NCBI RefSeq assembly: GCF_002844235.1
Contig: NZ_PGTS01000004.1
Location: forward strand, 248,001 to 312,000
Length of the DNA stretch: 64,000 bases
Source of the DNA: Thalassospira povalilytica
GTDB taxonomy: Bacteria > Pseudomonadota > Alphaproteobacteria > Rhodospirillales > Thalassospiraceae
Direction: 5' to 3'
The first letter of the stretch is position 1. Every line of letters starts with the position of its first letter. A program made the position numbers and the translations under genes. This document shows, piece by piece, positions 27,292 through 36,256 of this stretch. The notes under the pieces are model-generated. The model did no database searches. It saw only the letters and a list, made by a program, of their open reading frames with translations, and was not told the origin of the DNA.

Positions 27292-27513
27292 TCAGGCGTA
27301 AATATCGATCACCTGTCCACGTCCCCCGGTCGGGGCCGGTGCGGCCTGCTGCGAGGTCTGCGTTTCTGCTGTTTGCTCGATCCGCTGTGTCTGCGGCGAA
27401 TTCAGGTCATTGCTACCCGTTTCTGAAATCGGGGCGGCTGCCTGCTGAATCTGGATCGGGTTGGGTGCATATCCTGCACCACCTACGGCACCTGCCTGCA
27501 TTGCGGTCTCCAT
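27292..27513 (-). CDS. Small Gln/Ala/Pro-rich protein with C-terminal GRGQxIxIxA tail
   Basis: A 73-residue hydrophilic protein, probably unstructured, rich in Gln, Ala, Pro and Thr. It has no signal peptide or membrane segment. Its C-terminus GGRGQVIDIYA is nearly the same as that of the 117-residue protein at 3342-3695 (AGRGQYINILA). AAGGA about four bases before the ATG supports expression. It lies between ccrM and mutY, bounded by terminators on both sides, so it is transcribed alone. Function unknown. Confidence 0.65.
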   Translation of the reverse strand: METAMQAGAVGGAGYAPNPIQIQQAAAPISETGSNDLNSPQTQRIEQTAETQTSQQAAPAPTGGRGQVIDIYA

Positions 27514-27570
27514 CTATCCTTACGGATAATATTTGATCGTCATTTCATAGCAATTTTTCGCGTAAAAAGC

Positions 27571-27601
27571 AAAAACCGGTGCAATTTTTCAATCGCACCG
27601 G
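27571..27601 (-). terminator. Terminator of ccrM
   Basis: On the minus strand, CCGGTGCGATT pairs with AATTGCACCGG around a GAAA loop, then TTTTTGCTTTTT follows. One GU wobble is present. The structure begins about 40 bases after the ccrM stop and also separates it from the small downstream gene. Confidence 0.9.
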
Positions 27602-27641
27602 CTTTGGGCATCAAAGATTTAATCGGAAAATCCGATCAGGA

Positions 27642-28781
<1,140 letters not shown>

Positions 28782-28794
28782 TCAACCGAAATAG

Positions 28795-28836
28795 TTAATG
28801 AAAGAGTTAACCGACTCCGAAATTTTTCAAGGATTC
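28795..28836 (-). promoter_or_regulatory. Candidate ccrM promoter with two GANTC sites and paired TTAA boxes
   Basis: GACTC at 28813-28817 and GATTC at 28832-28836 are CcrM targets. Read on the minus strand, TTAAC and TTAAC repeat eight bases apart, one more than the TTAA-N7-TTAA consensus of the cell-cycle regulator CtrA. In Caulobacter the ccrM promoter carries both kinds of element. The sites are seen; control by CtrA and methylation is inferred. Confidence 0.45.
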
Positions 28837-29155
28837 GCATTGTGTTAGAAAGTGCACCACCTGTTTAGACAATCTTAACCGGTCTGCTCCAAAAACCGGA
28901 AGATTTCAGTCCGGCAATCCCCGTCACCGCGCCAGGGTCAAATCCCCGGTCAGACCGGGCGGACTCCGCAGATCCAAAACAGTCTGCTTATCCTGAAATG
29001 CCGGCCCGGAAAGTCCCCCATCGCCTTTCAGGTGAAGAAACAATCACTTATACACGCGCCAAGCCGTATTTCCTCGCCCGGACGCGCTAAATGACCGGTT
29101 TAAATCACAAAAACTGACCGTTCGGACAGAACACGCTTTGCCTCATTTCTGATCG

Positions 29156-29163
29156 TGTATACA
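29156..29163. promoter_or_regulatory. Palindrome TGTATACA before the BMP operon, possible regulator site
   Basis: TGTATACA in the context CGTGTATACAAT resembles the short palindromes bound by FadR-type GntR repressors. It lies about 67 bases before the substrate-binding protein start, suitable for a promoter operator. No regulator gene is adjacent. Weak support. Confidence 0.3.
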
Positions 29164-29229
29164 ATCTGCCCACAATCTATGCATAAAAGTTGAACTTCGC
29201 ATAACGGCAATAACCTTCAGGGGGACAAA

Positions 29230-30234
29230 ATGAAGTCTGGCACTTTCAGCCTTTCCCGTCGTGCACTGCTTTCGGCCGTGGCCGCAGCAGCAGCGGTGGT
29301 TTCCTTTGGCTTTGGCACACCGGCACAGGCCGACCCGCTTAAAGTTTCGGCAATCTATACGGTTCCGGTCGAACAGCAGTGGGTTTCGCGCATTCACAAG
29401 GCGCTGAACGCCGCCAAGGAACGTGGCGATATTTCCTATGAATTTTCCGAAAACGTCGCCAATACCGACTATGAGCGCGTCATGCGCGAATATGCCGAAA
29501 ATGGTTCTGACCTGATCGTTGGCGAAGTCTTTGGCGTTGAACGCGCAGCACGCAAGGTTGCCGCACAATATCCCGACACCGCGTTCCTGATGGGGTCAAG
29601 CTTTGCCCCGGATGGCGACAATTTCTCGGTGTTTGACAACTTCATCCACGAGCCGAGCTATCTGGTTGGTATGGCTGCCGGTGCGGCAACCAAATCGAAC
29701 AAAATCGGCATGGTTGGCGGTTTCGCCATCCCGGAAGTCAACCGTCTGATGCATGCCTTCATGGAAGGTGCAAAATCGGTCAATCCGGATGTCGAATTCA
29801 TGGTGACCTTCATCAACAGCTGGTATGACCCGCCCAAGGCAAAAGAAGCATCCTTTGCCATGATCGATAAGGGTGCCGATGTCATGTATGCGGAACGTTT
29901 CGGCGTTTCGGATGCGGCCAAGGAACGCGGCATTCTTGCCGTTGGCAACGTGATCGACACTGCGGCCGATTATCCGGGCACGATCCTTGGTTCGGCACTG
30001 TGGCACATGGAAGCAACCATTGACCACGCCATCGAAGCCGTCAAAGCCGGTGAATTCAAAGCCGAAGATTACGGCAAGTTCAGCTATATGGAATATGGTG
30101 GCGGCAGTGTCGTTCTTGACGCAAGCCTCCTTCCCGAAGGCACGGTCGCCAAGGTCGAAGCCAAACAGGCAGAAATCCTTGACGGGTCATTCACCGTTAA
30201 CGTGAATGACGAAGAACCGAAATCTTCGATGTAA
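29230..30234 (+). CDS. BMP-family ABC transporter substrate-binding protein (nucleoside or nucleobase type)
   Basis: A 334-residue periplasmic binding protein of the BMP (Med) family, whose members bind nucleosides or nucleobases. The signal peptide has a twin-arginine-like start (SRRALLSAVAAAA, about 9-21) and ends near AQA (about 36). The mature part has BMP landmarks: VPVEQQWVSRIHKAL, the hinge around VGEVFGVERAARKVA, and GSSFAPDGDNFSVFDNFIHE. AGGGGG about six bases upstream is a strong ribosome site. It is the first gene of the transporter cluster and is followed by a hairpin that may raise its level over the membrane components. Confidence 0.92.
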   Translation: MKSGTFSLSRRALLSAVAAAAAVVSFGFGTPAQADPLKVSAIYTVPVEQQWVSRIHKALNAAKERGDISYEFSENVANTDYERVMREYAENGSDLIVGEVFGVERAARKVAAQYPDTAFLMGSSFAPDGDNFSVFDNFIHEPSYLVGMAAGAATKSNKIGMVGGFAIPEVNRLMHAFMEGAKSVNPDVEFMVTFINSWYDPPKAKEASFAMIDKGADVMYAERFGVSDAAKERGILAVGNVIDTAADYPGTILGSALWHMEATIDHAIEAVKAGEFKAEDYGKFSYMEYGGGSVVLDASLLPEGTVAKVEAKQAEILDGSFTVNVNDEEPKSSM

Positions 30235-30250
30235 GATTTCCTTAAATTTC

Positions 30251-30290
30251 AGGGGCAGTTCGGTGTAGAAGCCGGACTGCCCCTTATCTG
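30251..30290 (+). terminator. Hairpin after the substrate-binding protein gene (partial terminator or mRNA stabiliser)
   Basis: GGGGCAGTTCGG (30252-30263) pairs with CCGGACTGCCCC (30272-30283), with one GU pair, and is followed by TTATCTGTTT. The T run is broken, so read-through into the ATPase gene is likely. Hairpins here commonly keep binding-protein mRNA more abundant. Confidence 0.6.
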
Positions 30291-30464
30291 TTTGATCCCG
30301 ATTTCGGGATTGCGACAATTTGGGAACGTCACCGCATCTTTTCAGGCGCTTGATGCATACCGGGCACAGTCGGCAGGTTTGATCAACTTGCGCTTTGTGT
30401 TGCGGTCACGCACCATCGTCCTTTCGCCCCACAGCGTGACGCAAAAACAAAACGGAATGCCCGG

Positions 30465-32075
30465 ATGTCATCTGCTGCGCAAACATCACAACAAACGTCC
30501 CAAGACCTGCTGCTTGCGCTGGCAGGCATCACCAAACGATTTGGCCCGCTGATTGCCAATGACGCCATCGACCTGACGGTCCACAAGGGCGAAATTGTTG
30601 CCCTGCTTGGCGAAAATGGCGCGGGCAAAACGACCTTGATGAATATTTTGTTCGGTCACTATGTCGCGGACGAAGGCACGGTTACGGTTGCCGCGCGCGA
30701 CGGCAACCTTGAACAGCTTGAACCGGGCGCCCCGCAGGCTGCCCTGGATGCCGGGATCGGCATGGTTCATCAGCATTTCACACTGGCCGAAAACCTTACC
30801 GGCCTTGATAACATCGTGCTGGGAACCGAACCGATTTTCCGCCTGCGCCGCGACCGCACCAAGGCACGCGCCAAATTGGCGGAATTGATGGCCGGATCGG
30901 GATTGAATGTCGATCTGGATCAACCGGTTCACAAACTGACCGTTGGCGAGAAGCAACGCGTTGAAATCCTGAAAGCCCTTTATCGCGATGCCCGGCTTCT
31001 GGTTCTGGATGAACCGACTGCGGTTCTGACACCGCAAGAAGCCGACAGCCTGTTTGCCGTTCTTCGCAAACTGGCGCAGAACGGTCTGGCCGTCATCATC
31101 ATCGCCCACAAACTGGCCGAAGTTCTGGCCGTATCGCACCGGATTGCGGTTTTGCGTGGCGGCAAGAAAGTCGGTGAAATGATGACAAGTGATGCCGATC
31201 ATCGTTCCATCGCCGAATTGATGGTCGGGCGCGAAGTCCCGGTCAGTCGCCGTATCGCCCGCGAACCGGGCCAACCGGTCCTTACCCTTTCCGACGTCAC
31301 CATTGATCGCGGTGATTCAAGACGATCGCTGCATGGCGTTTCCATCACGGCCCATGAAGGCGAAATTCTCGGCATTGCCGGTGTGTCAGGCAATGGTCAG
31401 GCCGCCCTTGCGCAATTGATCGCGGGCCTTGATAAACCCGATCACGGTTCGGTCGAGATTTTTGGCCAAAAGGTCGAAAAATTCGACGCTCATCAATTTG
31501 CGCAAAACGGCATCGCCCGCATCCCCGAAGACCGCCATCATGATGGCATGGTCGGATCCATGACGGTGGCGGAAAATATCGCCATCGAAGATGTCCGCAA
31601 TGCCGGTTATCAGAAATTCGGTTTCCTTGATTTTGAGGCAATCCGCAAACGTGCCGAACATGCCATCACCGATTATGATGTGCGTTGCCCCGGCCCGGAT
31701 GCCCCGGCCCGCCTGTTGTCGGGCGGTAATATCCAGAAACTTATTCTCGCACGCGTTCTGGAAAAATCGCCGAAACTGATCCTTGCCAATCAGCCGTCCC
31801 GCGGCCTTGATGTCGGCGCACAATCCGAGGTCCACCGCCGTTTGCTTGAAGCCCGTCAAAACGGGGCGGCGGTGATCCTGATTTCAGAAGACCTTGATGA
31901 ACTTCTGACCATTTCCGATCAGATCGCCGTTATCCATGCCGGTCACATCACACCGGCAATGGCGACCGATACCATTGATCGATCCGAACTTGGATTGATG
32001 ATGGCCGGCCAGAAGAAAACCCATCATGCCCCGACCAACCAAAAGACCACCACGCATTCGGGAGAGACGGCATGA
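30465..32075 (+). CDS. ABC transporter ATP-binding protein (duplicated ABC module, BMP type)
   Basis: A 536-residue protein with two ABC cassettes in tandem, the arrangement of sugar and nucleoside importers. The first has Walker A GENGAGKTT (about 49-57), signature KLTVGEKQR and Walker B LLVLDEPTAVLTP. The second has a variant Walker A (GVSGNGQAALAQ, lacking the lysine), signature LLSGGNIQKLILAR and LILANQPSRGLDVG in place of Walker B, so only the first site is likely to hydrolyse ATP well. Its stop overlaps the first permease start (ATGA). Confidence 0.93.
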   Translation: MSSAAQTSQQTSQDLLLALAGITKRFGPLIANDAIDLTVHKGEIVALLGENGAGKTTLMNILFGHYVADEGTVTVAARDGNLEQLEPGAPQAALDAGIGMVHQHFTLAENLTGLDNIVLGTEPIFRLRRDRTKARAKLAELMAGSGLNVDLDQPVHKLTVGEKQRVEILKALYRDARLLVLDEPTAVLTPQEADSLFAVLRKLAQNGLAVIIIAHKLAEVLAVSHRIAVLRGGKKVGEMMTSDADHRSIAELMVGREVPVSRRIAREPGQPVLTLSDVTIDRGDSRRSLHGVSITAHEGEILGIAGVSGNGQAALAQLIAGLDKPDHGSVEIFGQKVEKFDAHQFAQNGIARIPEDRHHDGMVGSMTVAENIAIEDVRNAGYQKFGFLDFEAIRKRAEHAITDYDVRCPGPDAPARLLSGGNIQKLILARVLEKSPKLILANQPSRGLDVGAQSEVHRRLLEARQNGAAVILISEDLDELLTISDQIAVIHAGHITPAMATDTIDRSELGLMMAGQKKTHHAPTNQKTTTHSGETA

Positions 32076-33139
32076 TCCGCTTTGAACCCCGCGCCAATCC
32101 CGGCCCTGTTCTGACCTATGGCGTTCCGGTCATTGCCGCTGCCATTGCCATTTTGCTGGCGGCCATTCCGCTTGCACTGGCCGACGCCCCGATCATTCGC
32201 GCCTATGGCCTTATGATCAGTGGTGCATTCGGGTCGGTCTTTTCGATTTCCGAAATGTTGACCCGTGCGACACCCCTGATCCTGACCGGCCTGGCAGCAG
32301 CCATCGCATTCCGCGCAAAACTTTGGAATATCGGTGCCGAAGGCCAGCTTTATATGGGGGCCATGGCCGCCGTGGCCATCGGATCGGGTGTGATTGATGG
32401 TCCCAGCTGGATCATGATCCCGGTCGTGATGATTGCCGGTGCAATTGCCGGTGCCCTGATGCTGATCGGCCCGACTTTGATGAAAACCCGGTTGGGTGTT
32501 GATGAAGTCGTTACCACGCTTCTTTTGAACTTCATCGTTCTTCTGTTTGTTCAGATGATGCTTGAAGGGGCGCTTAAAGACCCGATGTCGATGGGCTGGC
32601 CGCAATCCGAGCCGATTATCGACAGTGCGGTTTTCCCGCCACTGATCGAACGGATGCGTGTTCATTTCGGCCTGATCATCGCGCTGGTGTCGGCCATTGC
32701 CCTGGCCGTCTTTGTCAAACGGACTGTTTGGGGCTTTGAAATTCGTGCAGTCGGTGAAAATGCCGCAGCCGCCAAATTCGCCGGTATTTCGGTCACCAAA
32801 ACAATGATCCTTGTTGCCGCCCTTTCGGGCGGTTTAGCTGGACTGGCCGGGGTTGCCGAAGTGGCCGGAACACGCGGTTATCTCGCAACCGACCTGTCAC
32901 CGGGTTATGGCTATGCCGGGATTGTTGTTGCCATGCTGGCGCGTTTGTCGCCGGTCGGTGTGATTGCATCGGCCCTGTTTGTGGCATCGGTGTTTGTCGG
33001 TGCAGATTCCATGAGCCGCGCCATTGGCGTTTCCAGTTATCTGGCTGATCTGATTGTCGCGATGGCGTTGCTTTGTGTTTTGATTGGCGGCTTCTTGACC
33101 CGGTTTACGGTTCATTTTGATCGCAAGACAGCCGGTTAA
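32072..33139 (+). CDS. ABC transporter permease (BMP type, first subunit)
   Basis: A 355-residue inner-membrane permease of the BPD_transp_2 family, with eight to ten hydrophobic helices starting at about 12-35. The family stretch LTGLAAAIAFRAKLWNIGAEGQLYMGA (starting near 74) and the EAA-like loop AVGENAAAAKFAGIS (about 225-239) are clear. It forms the channel with the next permease. The start overlaps the ATPase gene by four bases; the second permease follows after eleven bases with GGAG as ribosome site. Confidence 0.93.
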   Translation: MIRFEPRANPGPVLTYGVPVIAAAIAILLAAIPLALADAPIIRAYGLMISGAFGSVFSISEMLTRATPLILTGLAAAIAFRAKLWNIGAEGQLYMGAMAAVAIGSGVIDGPSWIMIPVVMIAGAIAGALMLIGPTLMKTRLGVDEVVTTLLLNFIVLLFVQMMLEGALKDPMSMGWPQSEPIIDSAVFPPLIERMRVHFGLIIALVSAIALAVFVKRTVWGFEIRAVGENAAAAKFAGISVTKTMILVAALSGGLAGLAGVAEVAGTRGYLATDLSPGYGYAGIVVAMLARLSPVGVIASALFVASVFVGADSMSRAIGVSSYLADLIVAMALLCVLIGGFLTRFTVHFDRKTAG

Positions 33140-33150
33140 GGAGAACAGAC

Positions 33151-34092
33151 ATGGAAATCATCGACATTCTTCTTGCCGCCAGCTTTTGGGAAGCCGCCAT
33201 TCGTATCGCGACCCCGCTGATCTTCGGGGTGCTGGGTGCGCTTGTTTGCGAACGCGCCGGGGTTCTTAACCTTGGTATCGAGGGGATCTTTACCGCAGGG
33301 GCCATGGCCGGATGGATGGCTGTTTGGCTGGGTGCCGGACTTTGGGCTGGCGTGCTTGTTGCCGCCCTGGCCGGTGCGTTCTTTGGCCTGATCCATGCGA
33401 TCCTGACCGTGCCACTTGGCCTTAGTCAGCACGTATCAGGTATTGGTGTGACGCTTCTTGCGACCAGCCTTTCCTATTTCACCTATCGCACGGCCCTGCC
33501 CGATGTGTCATCACCGCCGCGCATTGAACCGTTCCGTCCGCTTGATATTCCGTTCCTGTCAGATTTGCCATTCATTGGTCAGGCGCTGTTTTCACAAACC
33601 GCGATGACGATGCTGGCCCTTGTTCTAGTGTTTGTTACCGGCTGGGTTCTGTATCGCACACCACTTGGCCTTGCGATCCGTGCGGTTGGCGACAACCCGT
33701 CCTCGGTCGAGGCGCAGGGGCTTTCGGTTTATGGTCTGCGGATTGGTGCGGTTGTTGTCGGTTCATCCCTGATGGCACTGGGCGGCGCGTTCCTGACCAT
33801 GTCGGCCTTTGATGCGTTCTTCTTTGGCATGATCAATGGCCGTGGATGGGTTTGCATTGCACTGACCGTGTTTGCAAGCTGGCGTCCGGGCAAGGCATTG
33901 ATCGGTGCCCTGTTATTCGGGGCCTTTGATGCGTTTCAGGTTCGCCTGCAAACCGAAGTGGGCGCATTCCTGCCATCGCAGGTCTTCCTGATGATGCCTT
34001 ATATCCTGTCGATCATTGCCCTGATTGTTGTTGCCCGTAAGGCCGATTATCCCAAGGCGCTTCTGGTCCCCTGGTTCAAGGGCCAGCGTTAA
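33151..34092 (+). CDS. ABC transporter permease (BMP type, second subunit)
   Basis: A 313-residue permease, the shorter partner in BMP-type importers. The N-terminal family motif is ATPLIFGVLGALVCERAGVLNLGIEG-like (first residues near 20-40), and the coupling loop is IRAVGDNPSSVEAQGLSV (about 179-196). About nine membrane helices. The stop is 48 bases before the CodA-like deaminase gene. Confidence 0.93.
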   Translation: MEIIDILLAASFWEAAIRIATPLIFGVLGALVCERAGVLNLGIEGIFTAGAMAGWMAVWLGAGLWAGVLVAALAGAFFGLIHAILTVPLGLSQHVSGIGVTLLATSLSYFTYRTALPDVSSPPRIEPFRPLDIPFLSDLPFIGQALFSQTAMTMLALVLVFVTGWVLYRTPLGLAIRAVGDNPSSVEAQGLSVYGLRIGAVVVGSSLMALGGAFLTMSAFDAFFFGMINGRGWVCIALTVFASWRPGKALIGALLFGAFDAFQVRLQTEVGAFLPSQVFLMMPYILSIIALIVVARKADYPKALLVPWFKGQR

Positions 34093-34140
34093 TCGCACCA
34101 ATCCGTTTCTGACCGCCACCACAAGACCAAGGATGACGCC

Positions 34141-35430
34141 ATGCAAGCCGATCTGATTTTGAAAAATGCCAATATCGCCAATGGACAGGCGGGCGTTGAT
34201 ATCGCTTGTAGCAATGGAAAGATTGTCGATATTGGCCAGAACCTGAACATCCCCGCGACCGAAGAAATCGATTGTGGCGGCATGCTGGTCAGTCCACCCT
34301 TTGTCGACAGTCACTTCCACATGGATGCCACCCTGTCGCTTGGTCTGCCACGCATGAATGAGTCGGGCACCCTGCTGGAAGGCATCGCACTGTGGGGCGA
34401 ACTTAAACCGCTTCTGACACCCGAAGCCGTGATTGAACGCGCCCTTAAATATTGCGACCTTGCGGTATCCAAGGGTCTGCTTGCCATTCGCAGTCACGTT
34501 GATGTTTGTGATGACCGGTTGCTTGCGGTTGATGCGTTGCTTGAAGTTAAAAAGCAGGTCGCACCCTATATCGACCTGCAACTGGTTGCCTTCCCGCAGG
34601 ATGGCTATCTGCGCAGCAAAACAGCCAAGGAAAATACCATCCGCGCGCTGGACAAGGGCGTTGATGTTGTCGGCGGCATCCCGCATTTCGAACGGACGAT
34701 GGCCGACGGTGCGCAAAGCATTGCGGAACTTTGTGAAATGGCGGCCGACCGTGGCCTGATGGTCGATATGCATTGCGATGAGTCAGATGATCCGCTGTCG
34801 CGTCATATCGAAATGCTGACCTATGAAACCCAGCGTTTGGGGCTTCAGGGCCGGGTGGCCGGATCGCACCTGACATCGATGCATTCGATGGATAATTACT
34901 ATGTGTCCAAGCTGATTGCCCTGATGGCCGAGGCTGAGGTTTCCGCCATTGCCAATCCGCTGATCAACATCACCCTTCAAGGCCGTCATGATACCTATCC
35001 CAAACGCCGTGGCATGACCCGTGTGCCGGAACTGCGCAAGGCGGGTTTGACCGTGGCGTTCGGCCATGATTGTGTGATGGATCCCTGGTATTCGATGGGG
35101 TCGGGTGACATGCTTGAAGTCGCATCCATGGGGCTTCATGTTGCCCAGATGACATCACGTGATGATATCCGGGCCTGCTTTGATGCCGTGACCAAGGAAC
35201 CGGCCAAGATTTTGGGCCTTGATGGATATGGCATCGAGGTTGGCAACAATGCCGATTTCGTTATCCTGCAAGCCCGCGATACGATTGAAGCCATCCGGAT
35301 GCGGGCCAACCGCCTGTTTGTCATTCGGCGCGGTAAAATCATTGCCGAAACGCCGATGGCCCAGACCCGCCTGCATCTGGCCGACCGTCCGGATCATGTG
35401 CGTGAACATGAATATGCGCCGGGCCAGTAA
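34141..35430 (+). CDS. CodA-like amidohydrolase (cytosine deaminase family)
   Basis: A 429-residue metal-dependent amidohydrolase close to cytosine deaminase. Metal ligands are visible: HFHMD (first His pair, about 59-61), HCDE (about 211-214) with the catalytic Glu, and the Asp of GHDCVMDPW (about 307-315). The LQLVAFPQDG stretch keeps the substrate-contacting Gln of CodA. The residue after the metal-binding Asp is Cys, where E. coli CodA has Asp314, a substrate-specificity position. The enzyme may therefore deaminate or hydrolyse a different ring compound. It is co-directional with the transporter, implying that it acts on the imported compound. Confidence 0.88.
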   Translation: MQADLILKNANIANGQAGVDIACSNGKIVDIGQNLNIPATEEIDCGGMLVSPPFVDSHFHMDATLSLGLPRMNESGTLLEGIALWGELKPLLTPEAVIERALKYCDLAVSKGLLAIRSHVDVCDDRLLAVDALLEVKKQVAPYIDLQLVAFPQDGYLRSKTAKENTIRALDKGVDVVGGIPHFERTMADGAQSIAELCEMAADRGLMVDMHCDESDDPLSRHIEMLTYETQRLGLQGRVAGSHLTSMHSMDNYYVSKLIALMAEAEVSAIANPLINITLQGRHDTYPKRRGMTRVPELRKAGLTVAFGHDCVMDPWYSMGSGDMLEVASMGLHVAQMTSRDDIRACFDAVTKEPAKILGLDGYGIEVGNNADFVILQARDTIEAIRMRANRLFVIRRGKIIAETPMAQTRLHLADRPDHVREHEYAPGQ

Positions 35431-35479
35431 TTGGTCCGGTTCGGATTTGAAGACAACCTGCTGCTGAACGGATGCCGCC

Positions 35480-36088
35480 ATGTTCTATGAACCGGGAAAA
35501 ACGCCACATAACCTGCCCCATGATCCGTTCAAGGCCTGTGTGGCACCGCGTCCGATCGGCTGGGTTTCGACCCTTGATAAGAACGGGCGTCCCAACCTGG
35601 CGCCCTATTCGTTTTTCAATGCGGTGCTTGGCACCCCGCCGATGGTGATGTTTTCATCAGGTGGTTCGATTGACAGTCTGCAAAACGCCCGTGATACCGG
35701 CGAATTTGTTGTTGGCGTTGCCCCGCGTGCAATGCTTAAGGAACTGAATTTTTCCTCGTCCCCACTGCCGCCGGATGAAGACGAATTTGAATATGCCGGA
35801 CTTGAAAAGCTTCCGGCCAAATGCGTCAAACCGCATCTGATCAAGGGTGTTCCGATCCATATGGAATGCACGGTCTATCAGATTGTCGATCTGCCCAGTG
35901 CCTTTCCCGATAAACGGCCCTGTGCGATGGTGATCGGCACTGTGGTCGGGTTGCACATTGATGATGACATCATTCGCGATGGCATGGTCGATATCACGCT
36001 GTTTGAACCGCTGGCCCGGCTTGGCTATCAGGAATATGCGAGCGTATCGGAAACCTTTACGGTCCGCCGCGAGGATTTCTGGAAATAG
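35480..36088 (+). CDS. Flavin reductase-like FMN-binding protein
   Basis: A 202-residue protein of the flavin reductase-like, FMN-binding split-barrel family. The core has the pattern CVAPRPIGWVSTLDKNGRPN (about 15-34), LAPYSFFNAVLGTPPMVMFSSGG (first residues near 35) and NARDTGEFVVGV (about 70-81). Such proteins use FMN or supply reduced flavin to a monooxygenase. It follows the deaminase by 49 bases and probably ends the operon. No partner oxygenase is in view, so its substrate is unknown. Confidence 0.85.
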   Translation: MFYEPGKTPHNLPHDPFKACVAPRPIGWVSTLDKNGRPNLAPYSFFNAVLGTPPMVMFSSGGSIDSLQNARDTGEFVVGVAPRAMLKELNFSSSPLPPDEDEFEYAGLEKLPAKCVKPHLIKGVPIHMECTVYQIVDLPSAFPDKRPCAMVIGTVVGLHIDDDIIRDGMVDITLFEPLARLGYQEYASVSETFTVRREDFWK

Positions 36089-36256
36089 AAAACCCGTTAA
36101 CCGGTTGATTGGTTTCATCAAAACGACGCGCAAGCGCAAACAAACTGTCACAGAGAATCTCTAATGTGAACAAGAACACAGTTCGCTCGAACATTTACGG
36201 GCTTGAGCTGTGGGTTCTTGCACTTTTTTCAGATTTTTCTGTGGGGGATTTATTCC

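Noticed and set aside
36140-36180. CTGTCAC before the phytase-like gene as a Pho box
   Set aside because: Only one heptamer fits; no second unit is found at 11-base spacing on either side.
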